A DNA stretch of 64,000 nucleotides from Hyaloraphidium curvatum. Its lineage: Eukaryota; Monoblepharomycota; Hyaloraphidiomycetes; Hyaloraphidiales; Hyaloraphidiaceae. Shown here in pieces: positions 56,004 to 64,000 of the stretch. Both the position numbers and the translations under genes were made by a program. The stretch's first letter is position 1, and every line of letters starts with the position of its first letter. The DNA is taken from assembly GCA_025558095.1 (NCBI GenBank), contig JAIVFI010000029.1, positions 310,001 to 374,000 on the forward strand, read 5' to 3'. The notes under the pieces are model-generated. The model worked only from the letters and a program-made list of their open reading frames with translations. It did not search any database and was not told the DNA's origin.

Positions 56004-56377
56004 TCACCGATACCGGTGAAACACGGTGCTCAGTCCCGCAGCCTGCAGCTCCTTCTCATCCCCCTTGACGCCACCAGAGGAGATGAGGTTCCTCGCATAG
56101 GCCCTCAGAACGTCATTCGAGGCCTCCGCGGAAGCTATCTCCTTCTCCAGATCCGACGACTTCTTTGCCCAATCTGCAGAGCTGCGGTGTCAGTCGACGC
56201 GACGGGGCGACAGGCGGGCGGGGGTACCTTTAAGCAGGCGCTGGAGACGGAGCACCTCGCTGGCAACGCGTCAGGACGCGTTACGGCCGCAGTCGAGGCG
56301 ACTTACGCGACGAGCTTCTCCTTCTCTGCTGGATTCTCGGCGACGGAGCCGCCTGCGAGCTCCGCGAGGTCGTCCAT
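56004..56377 (-). CDS. Small coiled-coil protein (SCOC-like)
   Basis: Three exons join in frame: MDDLAELAGGSVAENPAEKE, KLVAEVLRLQRLLK, and DWAKKSSDLEKEIASAEASN followed by DVLRAYARNLISS. Junctions are a GTAAGT donor at about 56300 and GTACCC at about 56227. It forms a roughly 95-residue helix resembling short coiled-coil (SCOC) proteins, which act with Arl GTPases at the Golgi. The C-terminal segment after ISS may hide another intron of about 32 nt. The gene sits between PPWD1 and the next plus-strand gene. Confidence 0.6.
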
Positions 56378-56466
56378 CGCGGTCGTGTTTGAGCGGCGCG
56401 CGACCACTACAACACGCGACGTCTGTCACCCACTCCGTCTCACCCGCATCCGCACTTTCTCCGGCC

Positions 56467-57143
56467 ATGTCGAACCTGCAGATCTCCCCATCGGGCATCG
56501 GTGCGCCGCGTCCCGCGCCCGCCGCGCCGCGCTGACGCCCCCCGAGCCGCGGCGACGATCGGCCAGACGCTCGCGGGCTTCATCGTCTACGGCCCCCTCT
56601 TCGCGTCGCAGTGGGTCGCGGCCATGAAGAAGGTGCTCCCCGCTCCGCCCGTGGGCCTGGGAGACCCGCGCTGACCCCCGGCCGCAGGAGAAGGGCGACA
56701 CCTTCCTCTCGGAGAAGCCCAAACCGCAGCAGTACGGCACGCAGGTGGCGATATCCATCGCCATGGACGCGCTCAAGGTGCCGTCCTCCGCCCGTTGCGC
56801 GCGTTTCCCGGGCCGGGGCTGACCTCCCGCGAGGCGTACATCCTCGCGAGGTTCCTGCGGAGGCTGGACGCCAGGGACATGGAGAGGACGCTCAAGGTGA
56901 CGTTCTACATGTGGTTGGGACTCACGGCGCCGGCCGTCGCCGGGGAAGTGGGTGTTTGGCGCGGCGGGAGGGTGCGGGGGGGTGCTGACCTGGCACCGGA
57001 AGATCATCTGGGAGGACCGGCCGGTGACGCTCGTCGGCATGCGCGCTCTCAACGGACTGCTGGGGTCTTTGGTCGGCGCGGCGATACTCTACAAGACGCA
57101 GGTGGGGTCGGACGGCCGGTTTCGGGGGAGTGAGGCGTCCTAA
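56467..57143 (+). CDS. Small conserved-looking protein of unknown function
   Basis: ATG 56467 opens MSNLQISPSGI. Splicing at GTGCGC with an acceptor in CCCCGAG gives AAATIGQTLAGFIVYGPLF, then ASQWVAAMKK, EKGDTFLSEKPKPQQYGTQV and AISIAMDALK. AYILARFLRRLDARDMERTL and LNGLLGSLVGAAILYKTQVG follow. Two weakly hydrophobic segments are visible, so a membrane association is possible. I do not recognise the family, and the last intron boundary (near 56950-57002) is uncertain. Confidence 0.5.
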
Positions 57144-57311
57144 TCGTGCCCAAATCACGCGACAGGCGTATTGATTCCTCAATGAGCCGGCACATCCATG
57201 AATCTAGCAATGTGGCATGCAAAGATATCTTTTTCGACCCAATGATCCACTCGTCCAGCCGTTCAGCCGGCACGTCCGCGTCCAGAATGGCTGAAGCTGA
57301 TCAAAGAAAGG

Positions 57312-58172
57312 CTAGTCCTCGGGCTCTTCCAGCCCGTCCTCGGCGTTGTAGATGTCTGCGGCGACACGGCAAGATCAGAACAATCGTCCGCACCACATAT
57401 CAGCTGGAGGGAACCCACCGATTTCCAGGCCAAAGTCCTCTTCGATTCCCTCGAGCGCCTTCTCCAGTTCCGGCACCCGTTCCACCGTCAGATCGGCTCT
57501 GGCCACCATGCTAAAGAGCTTGAACCCTGCAAAAGGTGCTTCTCTGACTTGGGTCTCGATCGAGGTCAGGTTGCCGACCTCGGAGACGGCGGCGGTGATA
57601 GCCGAGACTGGGGCGTGGAAACCGGAGATATGAGGCAAAATGAACCAATCTGGCCGCGAAAAGAACTCACCAATGCCAACGCTGTCGGGACCGTCAACGG
57701 CAATCTCGTACGGAGCCGTTGCGGGGTCGTGCAGCGCCGCCGAAGGGCTGTCCGTCAGCGTTGAGTGGATCTGGAACCCCGGGAACGCGTCCGCCACGGC
57801 CTTCTTGAAGATTTCGAACTGGGCCCCGCGCAGGCTGACCAGCATGATGATGGCGAAGGTGCCGCCCAGCCGGCTCATCCTGCTCTCCTCGACGTTTGCT
57901 CCCAACTTTGCCAGCACGGCGGAAAAGTCGCGGACGATGCCCCGCCTGTCCTGGCCCATGAGGGAGACCACGGCAAACGGCCCGCTGTCGGCAGAGCTCT
58001 GCGAGCTGAAGAGGCGCGCCGATGCGGGGGCGAGGTGCGCCGCGGGGGCGGAGGGAGGGACGCGCGGGAGGCGCGCCAGCAGCGCGGCGGGCGCGGGGGC
58101 CGCGCGGATCGGCAAGGAAATGGCCCCGGCGAGGCGCGAGAGCGCCCGCGGGGCGCGGACGGCGGCGAGCAT
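57312..58172 (-). CDS. Mitochondrial tandem ACT-domain protein (GcvR-like)
   Basis: Three exons from ATG 58172. The N terminus MLAAVRAPRALSRLAGAISL, with a later ARLFSSQSS, is a typical mitochondrial presequence with a cleavage-like Arg. The first ACT domain: FAVVSLMGQDRRGIVRDFSA, VLAKLGANVEESRMSRLGGT, FAIIMLVSL. The second: YEIAVDGPDSVGI, VSAITAAVSEVGNLTSIETQ and FKLFSMVARADL. This two-ACT layout is that of glycine-cleavage repressor-like proteins, suggesting amino-acid sensing in mitochondria. It ends in the acidic tail EDGLEEPED after a 63-nt intron. Ligand unknown. Confidence 0.8.
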
Positions 58173-58339
58173 GTCCGTGCGACGGGTCGGAGGCGCGGGG
58201 GGTCGGCGATCGGACGCGTCGCGGGTATCGTAATCGCGGGCACAAACAGACGGCCATCGGCGCCCGAGCAGCCGTCGCGGCGGCCCGTCCTCACTTCTGT
58301 GCCTCGCAGGCAACCCGCCTCTCTGAAGGGCGAGGCGCG
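58173..58339. promoter_or_regulatory. Bidirectional promoter region, ACT protein/proline iminopeptidase
   Basis: 167 bp between divergent start codons. GC-rich. No TATA box seen. Confidence 0.4.
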
Positions 58340-59711
58340 ATGGCGCTGAGGACGGCGCTGAACGGCGCGTCGCGGGCCATGAAGGAGCTGTACCCGGCCA
58401 TCGAGCCGCACGCCTCCGGCTTCCTCCCCTGCGACGCGCATTCAATCTACTACGAGGTCGTCGGCAACCCGCGCGGAGCCCCCGTGCTCTTTGGTGCGCC
58501 GGACGCGCGTGCCGATCCCCCCGCCCTGATCCCCTGCCCCCCACGCGCCCACCAGTCCACGGCGGACCCGGCGGCGGCATCGGCCCGGACGACAGGCGGT
58601 ATTTCAACAGCTCGATCTACAAGGTCGTCCTGTTCGACCAGCGCGGCGCTGGCAAGTCCAAGCCGGCCGCGTCGGTCGAGGACAACACGACGTGGAAGCT
58701 GGTCCAGGACATGGAGCGGCTGCGGGAGCACCTGAAGATCGAAAAGTGGATCCTGTTTGGGGGCTCGTGGGGCTCGACGCTGAGCCTGACCTACGCCATC
58801 AACCACCCGGAGCGAACGGCTGCGGTGGGAATTCGGAGCTGCCTGCCAACGGGCCCGACTGACGCGACTTCTGCCCCAGCTCGCCCTCCGGGGCATCTTC
58901 TTGCTTCGTGACTCCGAGATTCGATGGTTTGTAGCACTCCCAGTACAGTCTCCTGGCGGACGGTCGAGTAATCACGTGGTACAGGTTCTACGAGAAGGGC
59001 GGGGCGCAGCACCTCTTCCCCGACTTTTTCGACGAGTACATGGAGGCCGTCCCGGAGGCAGAGCGGGATAACCTCGTGCTGGCGTACCACAAGCGGCTGG
59101 CGGGCCCGGAGGGCGAGGAGCGGGACAAGGGTTGGTCTCGAACGCGGTGCAGAAGGGCGCGGGACTGACTTGCCGCCCCGCAGCTGCCAAGGCCTGGTCC
59201 AAGTGGGAATGCGCCACCTCCCGCCTCCTCGTGGACGAGCAGCTCGTCCGCAAGGCCGAGAACCCCTCCTGGGCCCTGTCGTTTGCCTGCATCGAGAACC
59301 ACTACTTTGTCAACCGCGGCTTCTTCCCCACCCCGAACTACATCCTCGACAACGTCAAGAGGATACGGGAACACGGCATCCCGGGCATCATCGTGCAGGG
59401 GAGGTACGACGTAGTATGCCCGTCAACATCAGCTTGGGGTTCGTTACGGATGTTCCAGGTGCTGCGAAGGAAGCTGACTGCTTTCGCAGAACTCCACAAG
59501 GCGTGGCCTGAAGCTGAATTCCACATCGTCCCGGACGCCGGCCACTCTGCAAAGGTGCGCTGCAGCACTGGCTGCCACGACCGTCCGCTGACGTGCTACC
59601 GCTCCTTGGCGCGCCCCAAAACAGGAACTCGGGACAAGACACCTCCTCGTCGATTTTATGGACAGACTGTCCGCTAACATCCCTTTGATCCGATCTCTGT
59701 CGATGCAGTAG
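58340..59711 (+). CDS. pip: Proline iminopeptidase (alpha/beta hydrolase)
   Basis: This enzyme removes N-terminal proline from peptides (family S33). The start MALRTALNGASRAMKELYPA leads to HGGPGGGIGPDDRRYF (oxyanion region), FDQRGAGKSKP and the nucleophile elbow GGSWGS. Downstream are RWFYEKGGAQHLFPDFFDEY, ENHYFVNRGFF, IVQGRYDVVCPSTSAWELHK with the catalytic Asp, and VPDAGHSAKE with the catalytic His. Exons join through introns of about 50-90 nt; the last exon adds a short tail ending SLSMQ. Family and layout are the bacterial/fungal type of about 310-330 residues, here slightly longer. Confidence 0.9.
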
Positions 59712-59767
59712 CCACAAGTAGAAGGAAGCTAGAGCACGGATGCCGGAGCACCCCGAGATGCCGTCCA

Positions 59768-62700
59768 TCACGGATCCACGAAATCCTCCACGTCGTCATA
59801 CTCCTCGTCCGTCACCTCTGCGTACGACAGCTCGCCCGAGGAACCCGCGCTCGTCAGCCCGTCGTGGGCGAGCCCCGCCAGCAGGATCTCGGGTTCCGGA
59901 TCTCCCGGCGCGAGGAAGACGAGCGAGACGATGCGCGCGTTCTCCTCCGCCAGCCGCCGGAGCTGGGCTTCCAGCGCCGCGCTTTCCGCGCGGCTTTCGT
60001 CCAGCTCGCGTTCCAAGGCGGCGATTGCGGCATCGCGCGGCGGTTCGAGTGGGCCCGACTCGAGCGTTTCCGCGAGATTGAGCGCCTCGAGAGGATCGAA
60101 TGCCGTGGAAACAGCGGCATCGGTGGGCTTGTCCTTCCTCGGGGTCCCCGGCGCCGAAGCCGTTCCCGTCTTGCTAGTCGCTGCGCCAGAAACGCCGCCC
60201 GTGCCACCGCCGACGCTCTCGAACAGCGTATTGAACTCCTGCAGGCCGCGCTCGACGCCCTTCATGCCCTCGGAAAGCTGCTTCTGCAGCGTCGGCAGGT
60301 CGATCTCGGGCGTGGCCGCGGAACCTGCCCGCACGCTGGTCGCGCCGGCCGTGAGCAAGCCCCGATCCTTGGCCGCCGGATCCTCCACGAGCTCCAGGCC
60401 CACGCCCTTGAGGATGCTTCCCACGCCCGAGACAAACTCGCCCACGATGCTCTCGACGCTCGTGAGCAGCTGCTTGATGTCGCCGATCTCCTCGCCGTTG
60501 GCCCCGATCTGGATGTCCAACGAAAGCGGTACGGTGCCCGCCCCGTCTTTCGCCTTGAGGGCCGAAAGCAGCAGCGGCGACACGAGGTTCAGGTCCTCTT
60601 TGGTCAGCGAACCCAGGTCCGGCACCTTGGACTCGAGAGAAAACGATGCCGGCGCGAGCGCCTTTGCGAGCAGGGCCGAGCCACCGGCCTGAGCAGCGGC
60701 CGGGCTCCCCGGCGCCTTGATCGACACGGCAGCGCCCTTGCCCTTGCCCGAAGCCGCCTTGGAATCCTCCTCCTGCTGCTTCTTCCGCAGGTCCCGCGCT
60801 TCCTTGACTCGGTGCATGACCGCCTCCACGCTCTTGACTTTGGACTTCCACTCTTCCTGCGTCCACCGGTTGCCAAACTGGGAGCCGGCAAAGTCCGCGT
60901 TCCGGACCTGCGCCTCCAGCGCCGGCGCAAGCATGGCTGCGGTTGCGGCAAGAGATTCCAGCGCCTGGTCGATGAAAGCGTTTGCATCGATGCCAAGGGC
61001 AGCGAGGTTGAGGCTGCCGCCACCAGCGCTCGAGCCAGGGAGGTTGGAAATGTTCAGGTTGTTGAAGTTGAGGTTCAAATTGGCCGCCAGCGCGTTCAAG
61101 TTTGCCGCGAGTGCCTGCTGGCTCTGCTGGACATTGTCCAAAGTCTGGTTCAGCGAGGCCGGAGCGCCGGGGGACGAAGCTTTCGGCGATGCTTTCGTCT
61201 GCGCAGCGGGCTGCGGCGAGGCCAGTCCCTTCTGTCCGCCGGTCGCGGCACTGCTGGCGACCTTGTTTGGCTTCGTCACCGGCTGTTCGCGGTTCACCGC
61301 GGCTTTCTCAACAGGCGTCGCCTTCTCGACCGGCGTCGCTTTCGTGGCTTTGGCCGGGGTCGCACCGACCGGTGCAGGCTTGGCGGCCTTGACTTGGGGC
61401 GACTCGGCAGTCTTCGCTGGAGCCTCCTTGTTCGTCGCCTCTGCCGCACCGTCATCCCGCGGCTCTTGCCGCTGCTTCGCCTTCTTCTTCTTGCCCGATT
61501 CGACAGTGTTGTGGGGGAGGATCGGTGCTTCTGCCCGTGGCGTCGACGGGGCTGGCGTCGACCCAAGCGCCTCCTCCGATGCCGGTGGCTTCGCATCCGC
61601 GGCCACGTTGGAGGGCACGGTGACGGTGTGCGGCGCAGCAGACCCCGTCCCGTGCCGGATATCGTCAGCTTCCTTGGCGCTCGCCCCCTCGACTGCCGCT
61701 GCCGTCGTGCCCTCGTCTCCGTTGGCCGGCATTGCGGGTTTCTGAACCACCTTGGCACCTTTCGACGCTTGCCCAGTTCGAGCGTCGCCAGCAACGAGAG
61801 GCACCTTGCTAGGAGCAGGTGACTTGGACGCTGTCGAACTGCTCGCAGAGCCAGTTGGAGGACCGCCCTTGCTGGGTTCCGCAGCAGCAGGCGGTGTCGC
61901 GACAGATTTGGGTGTGGTCTTCGGTGCTGGTGAAGACGGAGTCTGCGCTGCGCGTTGAGCGTCCTTTACTGGCAATGGCTTGGTTCCCACAGCTGTCACA
62001 GAAGCAAACTGCTGCTCTTTTGCGATTGGCAGATCCACTTTCGGTGGCGCACTCGCTGGACTGGCGTTCGCCAACGGGGTAGGGCCTGCAAAAGAAACAG
62101 AAGATGTCTGCGATGGCAGTTTCCCCGCCTCGGAAGGAGATGACGAAGAAGGGACGGTCTGAACCGCCGGGGGCGAAGACGAAAAGTCCTTGCTTTGAAG
62201 CAGAGCTTTCGGTATGGGGACTTGCTGAGCACCTCCAGGCGGGCGAGGCGCGAAAGGCAGCTGGCCGACAGGCGGTCGTTGCGCGGGATTCAAGCCCATC
62301 GGGCGAGGCGACGTGCTCGGAGGAGACGTGGCCAGCCTGTTGATGGGAACCTGCTGCACGCGCAGTTGGGCGGCTCCTGGAGACATCGCCTGCGGAGGGC
62401 GCGCGGCCTCGCGTCCAGGCGTGGCAGCGGCGATGGGCACCGGCTGAGTGCCTCGATTTCGCGCGCCGCCAAAAGACCCATTCGTTGTGCCGACGCCGCG
62501 GCCGGGAATGTCGATCGGCTCGTGGGGCCGCAAAAGAGACGTCGTTGGGGCGTGCTCAGCCGCATTCGCGTCCTCCGCATCCGATTCGGCCGCTTCCGAC
62601 GTAAGCAACTCGCTCGTCGGACTCGCGAACCCCGATCCGGTTTCTCTGGATCCCATGATGGGGGAGAAGCGTCCGACGGAACCCGGAGTGGTGCTCAGAG

Positions 62701-64000
62701 TATCTCGCCGCGACCTCACGTCCGAACCTCGTGATTCTTCCACGCTCGATTGGTCCCATCTGTCCGGCTCCGTCGAGGTCGAATCCAGCCTCCTAGCAGG
62801 TGTCCGTGGCGGGCTACCCCACGATTCCCCGGTGGGATTGGAGGTAAGATTCGGCCCTTCTGCCAAACGAAGAACCTTGTCAGCAACCCGGCCGAGCGTT
62901 GATCGTCGCAACGGTGGAGCTCACCAAGTCCAATGTCCTGTCCCGAAACTGGACGCGAAGCGTTCGAGCTGGGCTTCGACGGGGCTTCGGGGACCGGTAC
63001 CGCACTCAGCCCCGACGACGATACCGCGCCGTTCGTCGGGGCCGCTAGAAAGGGCTGATTAGGTGGCCTTACTAGGTCGTCGAAGATTCGAAGGCGGGAC
63101 CTTCCGGAACCCTGGGACGGATCCGCGTTCCCCGGCGGGAGAGCGCCCGGGAGTGTTCCTTGGAGTCCGGGCGCCGGCCTAGGAGCCTGCGAGCCCATGC
63201 CCATAGCCATGATGGCCGGGTCGCGGAACGGAATATGTCCGCCGGGGCCTCCAAATGACCCGTTTGCGGCCCCGTCCGGATGCTTGCTCATGCCCGGCGG
63301 CCTCGCCGAAGTGAGCCGTGCGTTCATCAGGAACTGGTTGAGAAACTCGTCCGCGCTGGTCGCATTCTCGAACTGGCTCGGCATCGGTCGCGCGACGCCG
63401 GGCGGGCCCTGGTTCGGCCCCGGCTGGTGTCCCACCATCTGGAAGTACCGCTGCTGCGACATGGCGACACGGTTCGCGTAGGCTTGCTGCTCGAAAAGCG
63501 TGCCGTTGACTGGGAATGCGAATGCGCGATCCGGTCCGGCCTCACTCCGTTGGTCTACGCGCGGCAGCTGAAGCGGATGAAGCCGGGGTCAGAAAGAACA
63601 CCGAGCCCTCGAACAGCAACAACAAACCTGGAGAGCGGGACTCTCCGTAGCCGGCGGCTGCTGGGGGCTTTCCGAGAAAAAGCGCTCAAATCTGCTTCCG
63701 CCCCCGCCTCTTCGAGGCAAGGATGTGTTCGACTCCCCAGCCGGCGCTGGTGGAAGCGCGCTACGTCCGGAAACATCGCTTTGCGAGGCAGATTGCCGCA
63801 TCCCTGCAGCCTCTTCGCGAAATGGATCAAAGTCCGCGTTGGCATCTCTGCCGGCAGAAGGCACAGAAGCGGATGGAAAACCGGGCGGCCGTCCGTTGGG
63901 CAAAGCAGGTCCCATGGACTGGTAGTACAGCCCCGGCATCGGTGGCGCGCTGGTCGCCGCGGGCATGAGCAGACCAGAAGGCATATCCAGCCCGCCAGGG
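59768..64000 (-). CDS. Long low-complexity protein, 5' end outside the window
   Basis: The open frame enters from the right edge (N terminus not seen) and ends with DEEYDDVEDFVDP and a stop at 59768. Visible exons total about 1,350 codons, rich in Pro, Ala, Ser and Gln. The segment near 63700 contains FDPFREEAAG and GSRFERFFSES, which recalls the RF-x-x-FF motif region of eIF4E-transporter-like proteins, but this is weak. A middle block (NRWTQEEWKSKVKSVEAVMH) and a C-terminal coiled coil (AALERELDESRAESAALEAQ) look structured. An intron near 62920 (GTGAGC to ACAAG) is clear; the one near 63500-63620 is uncertain. Function unknown. Confidence 0.6.

Noticed and set aside
59864-61822. A 652-codon plus-strand open frame opposite the long low-complexity gene
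   Set aside because: It is antisense to a continuous coding frame in GC-rich DNA, has Arg/Leu-rich shadow composition and no domain. The same applies to long antisense frames at 20164-21186, 25374-26201, 31688-32974, 33214-34206 and 37876-38742.
1-64000. CRISPR arrays, bacterial operons or prophage
   Set aside because: Spliceosomal introns, a nuclear-type tRNA intron and eukaryotic genes throughout; the only regular short array (3391-3695) is a simple tandem repeat without spacers.

Overview
The window is nuclear DNA from a eukaryote with compact, intron-rich, GC-rich genes. Two genes (34525-35588 and 50911-52255) encode APSES/KilA-N type DNA-binding domains, which I know mainly from fungi, and a dynactin ARP1 gene (28718-30197) is also present. 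I therefore read the source as a fungus, or a close opisthokont relative, perhaps an early-diverging one. This is inferred from gene content. No rRNA or organelle marker is present to confirm it.

Region 1 (1-11.1 kb) is a nest of retroelements. A Ty1/copia element fills 1-5302. Its pol is split by a 1.27-kb insertion at 3074-4346, carries a frameshift near 4711, and ends in a 145-bp 3' LTR with perfect 10-bp inverted ends. It abuts a minus-strand fragment of a LINE (non-LTR) element. Next comes a 1.4-kb repeat holding an intron-containing tRNA-His gene, interrupted by a LINE-tail insertion and by a solo LTR with a 5-bp target duplication. Two plus-strand LINE copies follow, one internally deleted and one 5'-truncated. 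A second, nearly identical copy of the 1.4-kb repeat sits at 27150-28627 between two host genes; it lacks both insertions, so it supplies the empty sites.

Region 2 (11.2-64 kb, apart from that repeat) is a dense row of host genes with short intergenic gaps and mostly alternating strands. In order: exocyst SEC10 (-), ESCRT-III CHMP7 (+), checkpoint clamp HUS1 (-), proteasome alpha-1 (-), TAF9 (+), an unidentified membrane/helical repeat-like protein (-), BFR1-like (+), protein disulfide isomerase (-), ARP1 (-), SPF30/SMNDC1 (+), a two-finger GATA protein (-), APSES protein 1 (+), a TMCO3/KEA-type cation/proton antiporter (-), CLPTM1 (-), TRAPP-II TRS120/TRAPPC9 (+), a FAM210-like mitochondrial protein (-), CDC45 (+), TSR3 (+), APSES protein 2 (-), a SAP-WD-cyclophilin PPWD1 (+), a small coiled-coil protein (-), a small unknown protein (+), an ACT-domain mitochondrial protein (-), proline iminopeptidase (+) and a long low-complexity protein running off the right edge (-).

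Introns are mostly 45-110 nt, GT-AG, with several GC-AG introns and at least two candidates of only 30-32 nt. The PDI gene appears to use a 3-nt micro-exon to build its first CGHCK active site. The genes serve general housekeeping: membrane traffic, replication and checkpoint, splicing, proteostasis and transcription. I see no operon-like functional cluster. The freshest material is the retroelement nest, the duplicated tRNA-bearing repeat and the unusual splicing.
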